A program made the position numbers and the translations under genes. Shown here piece by piece: positions 1 to 6,780 of a stretch of 12,415 nucleotides of DNA. Each line of letters begins with the position of its first letter. Within the stretch, counting starts at the first letter, position 1. The stretch comes from an uncultured Spartobacteria bacterium (GTDB lineage: Bacteria > Verrucomicrobiota > Verrucomicrobiia > Chthoniobacterales > Terrimicrobiaceae). The notes beneath the pieces were generated by a model. It made no database searches. It had not been told where the DNA came from and was given only the letters and a program-made list of their open reading frames with translations. The DNA lies in contig CAIWSO010000016.1 in NCBI GenBank assembly GCA_903915315.1, positions 1 to 12,415 of the forward strand. Reading direction: 5' to 3'.

Positions 1-754
1 ATCCTCTGTTTTGGTAAACGGTGCGAATGGCATCGCGATCCTCTTCGACTTGAGAAGGGACGAGGCGTCCGCTCTTCGTGAAGAAAGTGAGGATGTCCTC
101 GGGCTTGGTCTTCATTGCCGCACGAAGATCTTTGGCGAGAACGGAGTCATTTCCCACAAAACTGATCCTCTTGACAATGAGTCGAGGGCCTTCCGTGATG
201 GCAAAAATCAAGCGGGTGCGATTTTTTCCGGGGATATCTTGAAGGCGGTATTGAACGTCTACTTGGGCGTAGTTGCGATCCGAGTAAAGAGTGAGGATTT
301 TCTGGCGGCTGGCTTCGATTTTTTCCTCGTCCACCACGTCGCCAGGTTTCACAGCCACATCACGACGAACACGGGCGAGGGGAATCTGAGAAGTACCTTC
401 GATGAGGACTTCCTCGAGAACAGGGCGACCTTGGAGCAGGACGGTGACTTTGACTCCATCACCGAGGGGTTCTGCGAAAATACGAACATTTGAGACACCG
501 CCAGTCGTGTAGAGGGATCGCACATCCTGCTCGGCGGTGCGCTCGCTGTAAGGTTGGCCAACCTTGGTGGCGAGGTTCGCGAGAACGCGTTCCTTAGAGA
601 TGGTTGGGGCCCCGACAGTCTCCACCCCGATGCTTTTCACAATCGGACCAGCGGTCTCCGCAGGATCTTGAGCGATGACGGTGACAAGCGAGACCATCAA
701 GAGCAAAGAAAGAAGGGACGATATTTTGGCGTAGGCAGAACGGAAGATAATCAT
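1..754 (-). CDS. bamA: Outer-membrane protein assembly factor BamA, N-terminal part (truncated by window edge)
   Basis: My own reverse-strand translation gives 251 open codons from 754 to the left edge, so the C-terminal part lies outside. Residues 1-29 form a signal peptide: basic start, then a hydrophobic run ending near VIA-QD. Residues about 38-110, 111-190 and 191-251 read as successive POTRA repeats. Each has a short strand pattern (VKSIGVETVG, LEEVLIEGTS, VKRISFVGND) followed by helices and a closing strand, and the second ends in the family-typical ITEGP. BamA folds and inserts beta-barrel proteins in the outer membrane, with POTRA domains in the periplasm. In-frame ATGs also lie at 778 and 784. 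I prefer 754 because a good sigma70-like promoter at 797-825 would put the transcript start near 790 and because the signal peptide starts cleanly there. It diverges from moeB. A related Omp85 protein (TamA-like) is less likely but not excluded without the barrel. Confidence 0.88.
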   Translation of the reverse strand, partial: MIIFRSAYAKISSLLSLLLMVSLVTVIAQDPAETAGPIVKSIGVETVGAPTISKERVLANLATKVGQPYSERTAEQDVRSLYTTGGVSNVRIFAEPLGDGVKVTVLLQGRPVLEEVLIEGTSQIPLARVRRDVAVKPGDVVDEEKIEASRQKILTLYSDRNYAQVDVQYRLQDIPGKNRTRLIFAITEGPRLIVKRISFVGNDSVLAKDLRAAMKTKPEDILTFFTKSGRLVPSQVEEDRDAIRTVYQNRG

Positions 755-796
755 GGTTTTGGGCGGCAATGCTCGCATCGGCATCGCAAGGGGATC

Positions 797-825
797 GAAA
801 TATCGGATGGCTCGGGATAGGTCAA
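797..825 (-). promoter_or_regulatory. Candidate sigma70-type promoter for bamA
   Basis: Read on the minus strand, TTGACC (825-820) and TATTTC (802-797) are separated by exactly 17 bases. The predicted transcript start near 790 leaves a leader of about 36 bases before the ATG at 754. It sits in the 163-base divergent gap between bamA and moeB. This is a consensus match by eye only. Confidence 0.42.
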
Positions 826-867
826 GGCCCCATTGCGACTTTGCGGAGTTTATGACGCGACCCGCAC

Positions 868-895
868 TTGCTTTCCCGAAGCGGCTAGGTATTCT
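868..895 (+). promoter_or_regulatory. Candidate sigma70-type promoter for the moeB-Trm112-thrS run
   Basis: TTGCTT (868-873) and TATTCT (890-895) are spaced by 16 bases, predicting a start near 902 and a leader of about 16 bases before the ATG at 918. The leader is AT-rich and has no Shine-Dalgarno sequence. Weak consensus evidence. Confidence 0.32.
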
Positions 896-917
896 CACCA
901 ACCCTTATTTATTTTAT

Positions 918-2108
918 ATGAGCAAAAGTATTCTGGATCCCGCACGTATTGCCGACATCGAATTCAGTAACGATGAGATCGCCCGCTACTCACGCCATCT
1001 GATCATGCCAGAGGTTACACTCGAGGGCCAGAAGCGCTTGAAAGCCGCAAAAGTGCTTTGCATCGGCACAGGCGGACTGGGATCTCCGATCGGCCTCTAC
1101 CTTGCCGCCGCCGGCATCGGCACACTCGGGTTGGTGGATTTTGACGTGGTGGATTATTCCAATCTCCAACGCCAGATTTTGCATGGAACCAAAGATGTCG
1201 GTCGCAAAAAGCTCAATAGTGCCCGCGACCGCATCAAGGAAATCAATCCCAACGTCCAAGTGGACCTCCACGACGCGCTATTCAGCGCCGAGAATGCTCG
1301 GGAGATCGTCGAACCTTACGACATCGTCATCGATGGAACGGATAATTTTCCGACTCGCTACCTTTCCAATGACATCTGTGTTTTTCTGAAAAAGCCAAAT
1401 GTTTACGGTTCGATCTTCCGTTTTGATGGTCAATGCACGGTTTTTGCCCCCCATCTGGGTGGCCCGTGCTACCGTTGCCTCTACCCCGAGCCACCACCAC
1501 CAGGAATGGTGCCGAGTTGCGCCGAAGGTGGCGTTTTGGGAGTTTTGCCGGGAATCATCGGTGTCATGCAGGCGATCGAGGCCATCAAGCTCATCGTTGG
1601 AATCGGTGAACCCCTCATCGGCCGGTTGGTTCACTTTGACGCACTCAAGATGAAATTCCGCGAGTTCAAGATTCGCAAGGATCCGACCTGCCCGGTTTGC
1701 TCAGAAAACCCAACGATCACCGATTTGATCGATTACGATCAGTTCTGCGGTATTCCCCAGGCGCGAGCCGAGGAGGAGGCCGAAGCTCCCGTTCCCGAGA
1801 TCACCGTCGAGGCGCTCAAGGCCCGTATTGATCGTCAGGAAAAGTTTGTCCTTCTTGATGTGCGTGAACCCTACGAATGGGATGTGGCCAAGATTCCCGG
1901 CTCGAAGCTCATTCCTCTCGGCGAGTTGGCTTCGCGCATGAGTGAACTCGATTCCGCTGACGAAATCGTCATTCATTGCAAGGTCGGTGTTCGCAGCGCC
2001 AAGGCGGTGAGGGAACTCCAGAAGGCCGGCTTTTCCAAGCTCCTCAATGTCGAAGGCGGTATTATCGCCTGGGCGGAGCGAGTCGATCCTTCCGTTCCCA
2101 AATACTAG
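918..2108 (+). CDS. moeB: MoeB/ThiF-type E1-like adenylyltransferase fused to a C-terminal rhodanese domain
   Basis: 396 residues. Residues about 16-270 are the ThiF/MoeB E1-like fold: the opening RYSRHLIMPE motif, the ATP-binding loop GTGGLG at 50-55, DFDVVDYSNLQRQ around 74-86, and IDGTDN at 138-143. Zinc cysteines pair as CYRC (184, 187) and CPVC (258, 261), and C201 in VPSCAEGG is the candidate E1 cysteine. Residues about 292-396 are a rhodanese domain with active-site loop CKVGVRS (C354). Such enzymes adenylate the C-terminal glycine of sulfur carriers (MoaD, ThiS and similar), and the rhodanese cysteine hands over sulfur for molybdopterin, thiamine or thiolation. The two-domain design matches MOCS3/Uba4 and MoeZ. 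The open frame extends upstream to 753, but the family match starts just after 918, so I place the start there. It heads a plus-strand run with the Trm112-like gene and thrS. Which sulfur carrier it serves cannot be told. Confidence 0.9.
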   Translation: MSKSILDPARIADIEFSNDEIARYSRHLIMPEVTLEGQKRLKAAKVLCIGTGGLGSPIGLYLAAAGIGTLGLVDFDVVDYSNLQRQILHGTKDVGRKKLNSARDRIKEINPNVQVDLHDALFSAENAREIVEPYDIVIDGTDNFPTRYLSNDICVFLKKPNVYGSIFRFDGQCTVFAPHLGGPCYRCLYPEPPPPGMVPSCAEGGVLGVLPGIIGVMQAIEAIKLIVGIGEPLIGRLVHFDALKMKFREFKIRKDPTCPVCSENPTITDLIDYDQFCGIPQARAEEEAEAPVPEITVEALKARIDRQEKFVLLDVREPYEWDVAKIPGSKLIPLGELASRMSELDSADEIVIHCKVGVRSAKAVRELQKAGFSKLLNVEGGIIAWAERVDPSVPKY

Positions 2109-2126
2109 GACGAACCCGAGCTTAGG

Positions 2127-2375
2127 ATGCCCACACCTGAATACAGTTCGCTGTTTATTTGTCCACAGACGGGCAAAAAGCTTAGACAAGCTACAAGCGA
2201 GGAGTTGGAGTCACTCCGAGCTTCAGGCGAACAAAATCTCGATGCGGCATGGATCCGCTCGGATCTCGCTGTTGCCTATCCTGTGAGAAAAGGGATCCCC
2301 CTGCTTGTGCCGGGGGAGGCCATCCCGCTCCAATCGAAGCCGCCCACGCCCAAAGAGAATTTATCCCATGACTGA
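2127..2375 (+). CDS. Small Trm112-like (UPF0434/YcaR family) protein lacking the paired zinc cysteines
   Basis: 82 residues. The order of features is that of Trm112-like proteins: a short N-terminal strand with a cysteine turn (LFICPQTGKKL, about 9-19), a variable middle, then a strand pair ending RSDLAVAYPVRKGIPLLVP (about 44-62), which matches the family's YPIRDGIP-type motif. Bacterial members are small proteins of poorly known role; in eukaryotes and archaea Trm112 activates methyltransferases. Only one cysteine remains (C12), where some relatives have CPxC zinc pairs, so zinc binding is doubtful here. The gene starts 18 bases after moeB and its TGA (2373-2375) overlaps the first 8 bases of thrS, suggesting co-translation. 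Family membership is inferred from motif spacing; function is unknown. Confidence 0.72.
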   Translation: MPTPEYSSLFICPQTGKKLRQATSEELESLRASGEQNLDAAWIRSDLAVAYPVRKGIPLLVPGEAIPLQSKPPTPKENLSHD

Positions 2376-4209
2376 ACTCGAACGCATTCGCCACTCCGCC
2401 GCGCACGTCCTCGCCACTGCCATTCTTCGCATTTGGCCTGAGGCCCAGTTTGCCGCAGGGCCACCCGTGGATACCGGTTTTTATTACGACGTGGATCTTC
2501 CCCACCGCATTACTCCCGAGGATTTTTCTCGTATCGAGGAGGAGATGAAGCGTGAGATCAAAGCGAACCTTCCCTTTGAGCGCGTGGAAATCTCCCGCAG
2601 TGACGCATTGGCGATGGCCGAGCGTGGAGAACTCGCTTCCCTTACTCCCCGTAATACGGCTTCCCGCTTCAAGCTCGATATCCTTCAAAACATTCCCGAA
2701 GGCGAGACGATCACGATCTATCGCAATGGCGAGTTCACCGATCTTTGTGCGGGGCCCCATGTGATGCGCACGGGAAATATCGGAGCCTTCAAGCTCACCC
2801 ATGTTGCCAGCGCCTACTACAAAGGGGATGAGAATAATCCCCAGCTCCAGCGCATCTATGGCACGGCTTTTAAAAACAAGACGGAGATGGAGAAATACTT
2901 CACCATGCTCGAGGAGGCAAAGAAACGCGACCACCGCAAGATCGGTCGTGAGCAGCAACTCTTCCATATCGACGAGTCGGTCGGGCAGGGATTGATTCTC
3001 TGGACACCCAAAGGCTCCATCATTCGTCAAGAATTGCAGGACTTCATCGGCGGCGAACTCCGCAAACAAGGCTACAGCCAAGTTTTCACTCCTCATATTG
3101 GACGTTTGGGGCTTTACCAGACCTCTGGACATTTCCCTTATTACGCAGAATCCCAATTCCCGCCTCTCATTGACCGCGAGACACTGGCTGATCTTTCTGC
3201 GGAGGGATGCTCGTGCGCGGATCTCTCCAACCGTGTCACTGCTGGCGAGATCGATGGCTATTTGCTCAAGCCGATGAATTGCCCGATGCATATCAAAATT
3301 TTTGATTCGCAGCCACGGAGTTACCGCGACCTTCCTGTTCGTTTGGCCGAATTTGGCACTGTTTACAGGTGGGAACAGAGCGGAGAACTCAACGGCCTCA
3401 CACGTGTGCGCGGATTCACGCAAGACGATGCTCATCTTTTCTGTACGGAAGAGCAGGTTTCCTCCGAGATTCTCGGCTGCCTCTCGCTTGTTCGTACCGT
3501 TCTTTCGACATTGGGAATGACGGATTACCGCGTTCGTGTTGGGTTGCGCGATCCGGATTCCAATAAATACACTGGCGACCCCGCAAATTGGGACAAGGCC
3601 GAGACCGCCTGCCGCGAGGCGGCAAAGACGCTCGATGTTCCCTTCACCGAGGAACCCGGCGAGGCAGCCTTCTACGGACCAAAGATCGACTTTGTGGTGA
3701 AAGATGTGCTCGGTCGCGAGTGGCAGTTGGGTACGGTTCAGGTCGACTACAACCTTCCGATCCGTTTTGGCTTGAAGTATGTCGGCAGTGACGGCAAGTC
3801 CCATGTGCCTGTCATGATCCACCGTGCGCCATTCGGTTCAATGGAGCGTTTCACCGGAGTTCTTATCGAGCATTTCGCGGGTAATTTTCCGCTCTGGTTG
3901 TCACCCGAGCAGGTGCGCGTGCTGCCGATCAACGACGACCCCGTCGTAATCGAGTATTGCGACGCGATTGTTTCCTCGCTCCGAGGAGAAGGGGTTCGAT
4001 GCGAGCGCGACACCTCGCCGGATAGCGTCAATGCGAAGATCGCCAAAGCCGAGCAGCAAAAGGTTCACACTATGTTCGTCGTCGGTAAGCGGGATGTAGA
4101 AGCTGGAAATGTGAGTTTGCGCGTTCACGGCAAAGGTAACTTGGGGGCAAAAAATAAAGACGAGGTGATGGCCGAAATCGTCTCAGCCATACGAACCCGC
4201 CAAGCCTAA
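2368..4209 (+). CDS. thrS: Threonyl-tRNA synthetase without N-terminal TGS domain
   Basis: 613 residues; charges tRNA-Thr with threonine in the cytoplasm. The editing domain comes first: HSAAH (H9, H13) and CAGPH (C127, H131) are the four conserved residues that remove mischarged serine. The class II catalytic core follows: the zinc/threonine ligands C305 (KPMNCP), H356 (QDDAH) and H485 (MIHR), motif 2 around 327-350 (VRGFTQDDAH), and motif 3 GSMERF (490-495). The anticodon-binding domain fills about 515-613. Compared with the E. coli enzyme as I recall it, the roughly 60-residue TGS domain is missing. About 26 extra residues containing CSC (281-283) sit just before KPMNCP. The start at 2368 fits the homology; the frame is open to 2305, but those codons show no TGS motif and overlap the upstream gene. 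Confidence 0.96.
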   Translation: MTELERIRHSAAHVLATAILRIWPEAQFAAGPPVDTGFYYDVDLPHRITPEDFSRIEEEMKREIKANLPFERVEISRSDALAMAERGELASLTPRNTASRFKLDILQNIPEGETITIYRNGEFTDLCAGPHVMRTGNIGAFKLTHVASAYYKGDENNPQLQRIYGTAFKNKTEMEKYFTMLEEAKKRDHRKIGREQQLFHIDESVGQGLILWTPKGSIIRQELQDFIGGELRKQGYSQVFTPHIGRLGLYQTSGHFPYYAESQFPPLIDRETLADLSAEGCSCADLSNRVTAGEIDGYLLKPMNCPMHIKIFDSQPRSYRDLPVRLAEFGTVYRWEQSGELNGLTRVRGFTQDDAHLFCTEEQVSSEILGCLSLVRTVLSTLGMTDYRVRVGLRDPDSNKYTGDPANWDKAETACREAAKTLDVPFTEEPGEAAFYGPKIDFVVKDVLGREWQLGTVQVDYNLPIRFGLKYVGSDGKSHVPVMIHRAPFGSMERFTGVLIEHFAGNFPLWLSPEQVRVLPINDDPVVIEYCDAIVSSLRGEGVRCERDTSPDSVNAKIAKAEQQKVHTMFVVGKRDVEAGNVSLRVHGKGNLGAKNKDEVMAEIVSAIRTRQA

Positions 4210-4305
4210 ATTCGTTCCGCCGTGGGCATCTCCAAAGAGTGCTCGGCTTGCTCTGTTGACTTCGGTTGTCAGGGATAAGTGCAGCGTTATTTTCTGGATA
4301 CGAAG

Positions 4306-4605
4306 TCAGGTTGCCAAATGGGGATACAGCCTTTCCATTTCGGCAACCGAATGGGCGGCGGTCTCAAGTGCGATTGGCAAAAACTCTTCTTTTTGGCCGT
4401 GGGGCTGGGCGCACTCCATCCAAGACTTGAGTATCATTCCAAGTCGCAGCAGTCCTGCATTTGAGGCATAGCCGAAAATTTTGTGCAAATATTCATCGGT
4501 ATCATCCAGCGATGACGAGCTCAGTTTTGTGAGGTCTTCTGGGAGAGTCTGCCGAATTCCGCGCCAGATATCGTGCTGTAGAACGGACATTTCTTTGTCG
4601 AGCAT
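4306..4605 (-). CDS. Stand-alone Hpt (histidine phosphotransfer) domain protein
   Basis: 99 residues from the ATG at 4605 to the TGA at 4308-4306. The core LHKIFGYASNAGLLRLG (about 40-56) matches the Hpt signature HxxxGxAxxxGLxxL, as in the ArcB Hpt sequence HKIKGAAGSVGL, with H41 as the predicted phospho-acceptor. A second helix (SWMECA) and a last amphipathic helix (ALETAAHSVAEMERLYPHL) complete the four-helix pattern. Hpt proteins shuttle phosphate between receiver domains in the cytoplasm. The neighbouring divergent gene is a hybrid kinase ending in a receiver but with no Hpt of its own, and a lone receiver lies at 10484, so this protein could link them. The open frame runs upstream to 4854, but only the part from about 4605 looks Hpt-like. 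A TATACT box (4657-4652 on the minus strand) would suit a start at 4605. The ATG at 4590 is an alternative. Confidence 0.72.
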   Translation of the reverse strand: MLDKEMSVLQHDIWRGIRQTLPEDLTKLSSSSLDDTDEYLHKIFGYASNAGLLRLGMILKSWMECAQPHGQKEEFLPIALETAAHSVAEMERLYPHLAT

Positions 4606-4916
4606 GGGACTAAAAAGTTCCACGCTTATTTCTGTGTCGACCAATGGAAACTCTAAGTATAGGGCGCTATCCACATCCCCAAAATAACCGTATTCCAAAA
4701 CAAATATAGAGGGGATCGAACCCCAGTTGGAATCGCAGCGCGAGGGCCCATTAGGGTGAATACCCAAGTGATGCCGATCGCATGAATCGCTACAAGTTTG
4801 GACATGAGTACCGTTCGTAAATCGATATGAAAACGCCTTTCCGCGTTTCCGCATCCAATCAAAAAAATCTCATCGTGAGGTTGCCTTGGTTTTTGCTCCA
4901 CTGAGCTCGACTGGTC
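4606..4916. other. Divergent intergenic region between the Hpt gene and the hybrid kinase
   Basis: 311 bases that should carry promoters for both directions. On the minus strand a TATACT box (4657-4652) lies about 47 bases before the Hpt start. A 50-codon hydrophobic ORF lies at 4653-4805 and is listed separately. A tRNA T-arm-like string occurs near 4711-4724 without any matching acceptor stem. I see no convincing Shine-Dalgarno sequence in front of the kinase ATG at 4917. Confidence 0.5.
4653..4805 (-). CDS. Possible small two-segment membrane protein (unrecognised)
   Basis: 50 codons from the ATG at 4805 to the TAG at 4653. The translation is strongly hydrophobic in two blocks: about 4-18 (LVAIHAIGITWVFTL) and about 31-48 (LYLFWNTVILGMWIAPY), with an arginine-containing link between them. 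Such a hairpin could sit in the inner membrane. It is on the same strand as the Hpt gene and ends 47 bases before it. Against it: there is no visible Shine-Dalgarno sequence, no recognised family, and the same frame stays open upstream into the kinase gene on the other strand, so the ORF may be chance. Confidence 0.28.
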   Translation of the reverse strand: MSKLVAIHAIGITWVFTLMGPRAAIPTGVRSPLYLFWNTVILGMWIAPYT

Positions 4917-6317
4917 ATGAAAAATCGAGGCAAAGACCGGCAATGGCTTCGATGGTTGCCCACGCGCCCAGAGGTTGCCGTTTCCACGGGAGTTGGGATC
5001 TTGGGTCTCGGGATCTGGTTTATTGTCCGAAACCTGAAGAAGGGGCCACATTCGAGTAACCCCTGCGAACTGCAGGAATGTGATCTTCATCAAGCTCTCG
5101 AGGCGGAGAGGGCATCCAACCTAGCGAAGGGGGAATTCCTAGCCAATATGAGTCATGAAATCCGGACGCCCATGAATTCCGTGATCGGAATTTCCCATCT
5201 GCTGCTGGATACCGAACTTTCGGAATCGCAGCGCGACTACGTTGACAAGATTCTGACTTCCGGAACCGCGTTGCTGGGGGTTTTGAACGATATTCTCGAC
5301 TACTCCAAGATCGAGGCGGGGGAACTGAAAATCGATCGGGTTCCATTTCAAATATCAGATGTTTTACGGAAATGTGGCGCCCTCTTTTCCGTTCTCGCTG
5401 AAAGCAAAAATCTTCAACTTCGTTTTGAGGTGTCAGACTCGGTGCCGGAGACAATGGTTGGCGACCCCTTGCGACTATTGCAGGTCCTCAATAACTTAAT
5501 TGGAAACGCCCTGAAATTTACCGAACGCGGTACGATAGAGGTGATCGTCGAATGCCTCGAAGACATTGGCGATGATCACACGCTGCTAGTCCGCGTTATT
5601 GACACCGGAATCGGTATGAGCGCATTCGATCAGGAAAGGATTTTCGCACCTTTTCGACAGGCTGTGAGATCCCCAATAGAACAGTTTGGGGGAACAGGGC
5701 TAGGGCTTAGCATAAGTAGGCAGTTGGTCGGTTTGATCGGTGGTGAGATGGGGGTGAAAAGTCAGCCCGGCCAAGGGAGCGAATTCTGGTTCACTGCACG
5801 GCTCGGAAAAAAGAAGGGGCACGCAGACGGAAATGCGGACGCGGTCGGAACAATGGAAAGGGATAAAATCTCGCGCCTAGGCCGCCTAGGCACACTAACG
5901 GAAGCGATCCGTGGGGCCAATATTCTCGTGGTCGATGACAATGCGATCAATCTCCTCGTGACGAGTGTTTATCTCCGTAAAATGGCTCTGGGAGTCACAT
6001 CGGTTCGCCATAGCCAGGAAGCGATAGCAAAGACAAAGCAGATCCGTTTTGACGCGATCTTGATGGACCTTCATATGCCCGACATCGATGGGTTTGAAGC
6101 GACCTCGCGGATTCGTGGGTATGAAGCGAAAACGTTTCCCAATAATGGCGAAGTCCCGATCATCGCGCTGACGGCATCAGCAATGCCAGTAGATATGCAG
6201 AGGGCTTTTGCGGCAGGGATGAACGATCATGTGGAAAAACCGATCGACCCCTTTCATCTCGCAGGTGTTCTTGTGAAATGGATTCCTGTGAATGTGACGA
6301 AAGGAGTCCTCGAATGA
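4917..6317 (+). CDS. Hybrid sensor histidine kinase (HisKA-HATPase-REC), minimal sensor
   Basis: 466 residues. A single membrane segment lies at about 20-38 (VSTGVGILGLGIWFIV), followed by a short linker. There is no periplasmic loop, PAS or other sensor domain. The HisKA helix has the H box NMSHEIRTPMN with H80 as autophosphorylation site. The HATPase has N box IGNALKFT (N196), G1 box DTGIGM (229-234), F box FAPFRQ and G2 box GGTGLGL (258-264). The receiver spans about 334-460 with D340/D341, phospho-acceptor D384 (LMDLHMP), T419 and K441. Kinases of this class pass phosphate internally to the receiver and then to an Hpt protein; one is encoded divergently at 4306-4605. It converges with the STAS gene at 6389. 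With no recognisable input domain, the signal is unknown; membrane state or a partner protein is possible. Confidence 0.93.
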   Translation: MKNRGKDRQWLRWLPTRPEVAVSTGVGILGLGIWFIVRNLKKGPHSSNPCELQECDLHQALEAERASNLAKGEFLANMSHEIRTPMNSVIGISHLLLDTELSESQRDYVDKILTSGTALLGVLNDILDYSKIEAGELKIDRVPFQISDVLRKCGALFSVLAESKNLQLRFEVSDSVPETMVGDPLRLLQVLNNLIGNALKFTERGTIEVIVECLEDIGDDHTLLVRVIDTGIGMSAFDQERIFAPFRQAVRSPIEQFGGTGLGLSISRQLVGLIGGEMGVKSQPGQGSEFWFTARLGKKKGHADGNADAVGTMERDKISRLGRLGTLTEAIRGANILVVDDNAINLLVTSVYLRKMALGVTSVRHSQEAIAKTKQIRFDAILMDLHMPDIDGFEATSRIRGYEAKTFPNNGEVPIIALTASAMPVDMQRAFAAGMNDHVEKPIDPFHLAGVLVKWIPVNVTKGVLE

Positions 6318-6388
6318 GCGCTGTCGGCTTAAACTCTTGTCGATCCCAAAAGGCAAAAAAAGCTCCTCGGTATTTTCTCATCCCAACT

Positions 6389-6703
6389 TCACGCTTCGAG
6401 TTGGAATATTCGGTGAAGGCGGAGAAGCTCGATCACAGCTTGGACTTGGGGTTTCAATCCCTTCAATACGACCTTGCCTGTGTCTTCTGGAAAGCGGCGC
6501 AGAATACTCAGAAGGGATCCGACTCCAGAACTGTCGATAAAATCGACATTCGTCATCTCGATTTCGGCATGGACCAAAGAGTCGTTCCAAAGCGCTCCGA
6601 TCTGCTGCTTAAACTCGGGAGACCCGCTCGCATCGAGGCGCGGCCTGAGGATTTTGAGTCGTACGGTTCCCCCATCAGTGTTCGCATCAAAAAAAGTTTC
6701 CAT
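6389..6703 (-). CDS. STAS-domain anti-sigma factor antagonist-like protein
   Basis: 104 residues, a single STAS domain of normal length. The strand RLKILRPRLDASGSPEFK (about 15-32) corresponds to the usual GELDxxxAxxL region. The phospho-site loop is IDSSGVGSLL, with D57-S58-S59-G60 at the same numbering as B. subtilis SpoIIAA, where S58 is phosphorylated. The second half, VVLKGLKPQVQAVIELLRLHRIF, matches the usual C-terminal strand and helix. STAS proteins of this type bind an RsbW-like kinase or another target when dephosphorylated and let go when phosphorylated. The predicted partner is the kinase/phosphatase fusion at 8675-10456. The gene diverges from the sugar transferase gene with a 77-base gap and converges with the hybrid kinase gene. 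There is no second domain. Its downstream target is not shown. Confidence 0.85.
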   Translation of the reverse strand: METFFDANTDGGTVRLKILRPRLDASGSPEFKQQIGALWNDSLVHAEIEMTNVDFIDSSGVGSLLSILRRFPEDTGKVVLKGLKPQVQAVIELLRLHRIFQLEA

Positions 6704-6713
6704 AGGTTGACAA

Positions 6714-6741
6714 CGTATATTCGGACCTGTGGTGAAAGCAA
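6714..6741 (-). promoter_or_regulatory. Weak candidate promoter for the STAS gene
   Basis: On the minus strand TTGCTT (6741-6736) and TATACG (6719-6714) are 16 bases apart, the same -35 and spacing as the candidate moeB promoter. The predicted start near 6707 would leave only about 4 bases before the ATG at 6703, making the mRNA nearly leaderless. This is unusual, so confidence is low. Confidence 0.22.
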
Positions 6742-6780
6742 ATGGGGCACCCCTGAAATAGACTTAGGTGTTTCCCTGCC

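Noticed and set aside
11..493. Plus-strand open frame of 160 codons
   Set aside because: It is the shadow of bamA; the minus-strand frame has a signal peptide and POTRA repeats.
2191..3822. Minus-strand open frame of 543 codons
   Set aside because: It lies opposite thrS, whose editing and catalytic motifs are all intact; long antisense frames are common opposite such genes.
4711..4724. On the minus strand GGGGTTCGATCCCC looks like a tRNA T-arm
   Set aside because: No matching acceptor stem, D-arm or anticodon arm at the right distance upstream, and no CCA-like end, so there is no tRNA or tmRNA here; an old tRNA fragment cannot be excluded.
4729..5236. The 15-base string GGAATCGCAGCGCGA occurs at 4729-4743 and 5222-5236
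   Set aside because: Flanking sequence does not match beyond a few bases and one copy is ordinary coding sequence in the kinase gene; probably chance.
6707..6712. Perfect TTGACA box on the plus strand upstream of the sugar transferase gene
   Set aside because: No acceptable -10 box at 16-18 bases downstream, so I do not call a promoter from it.
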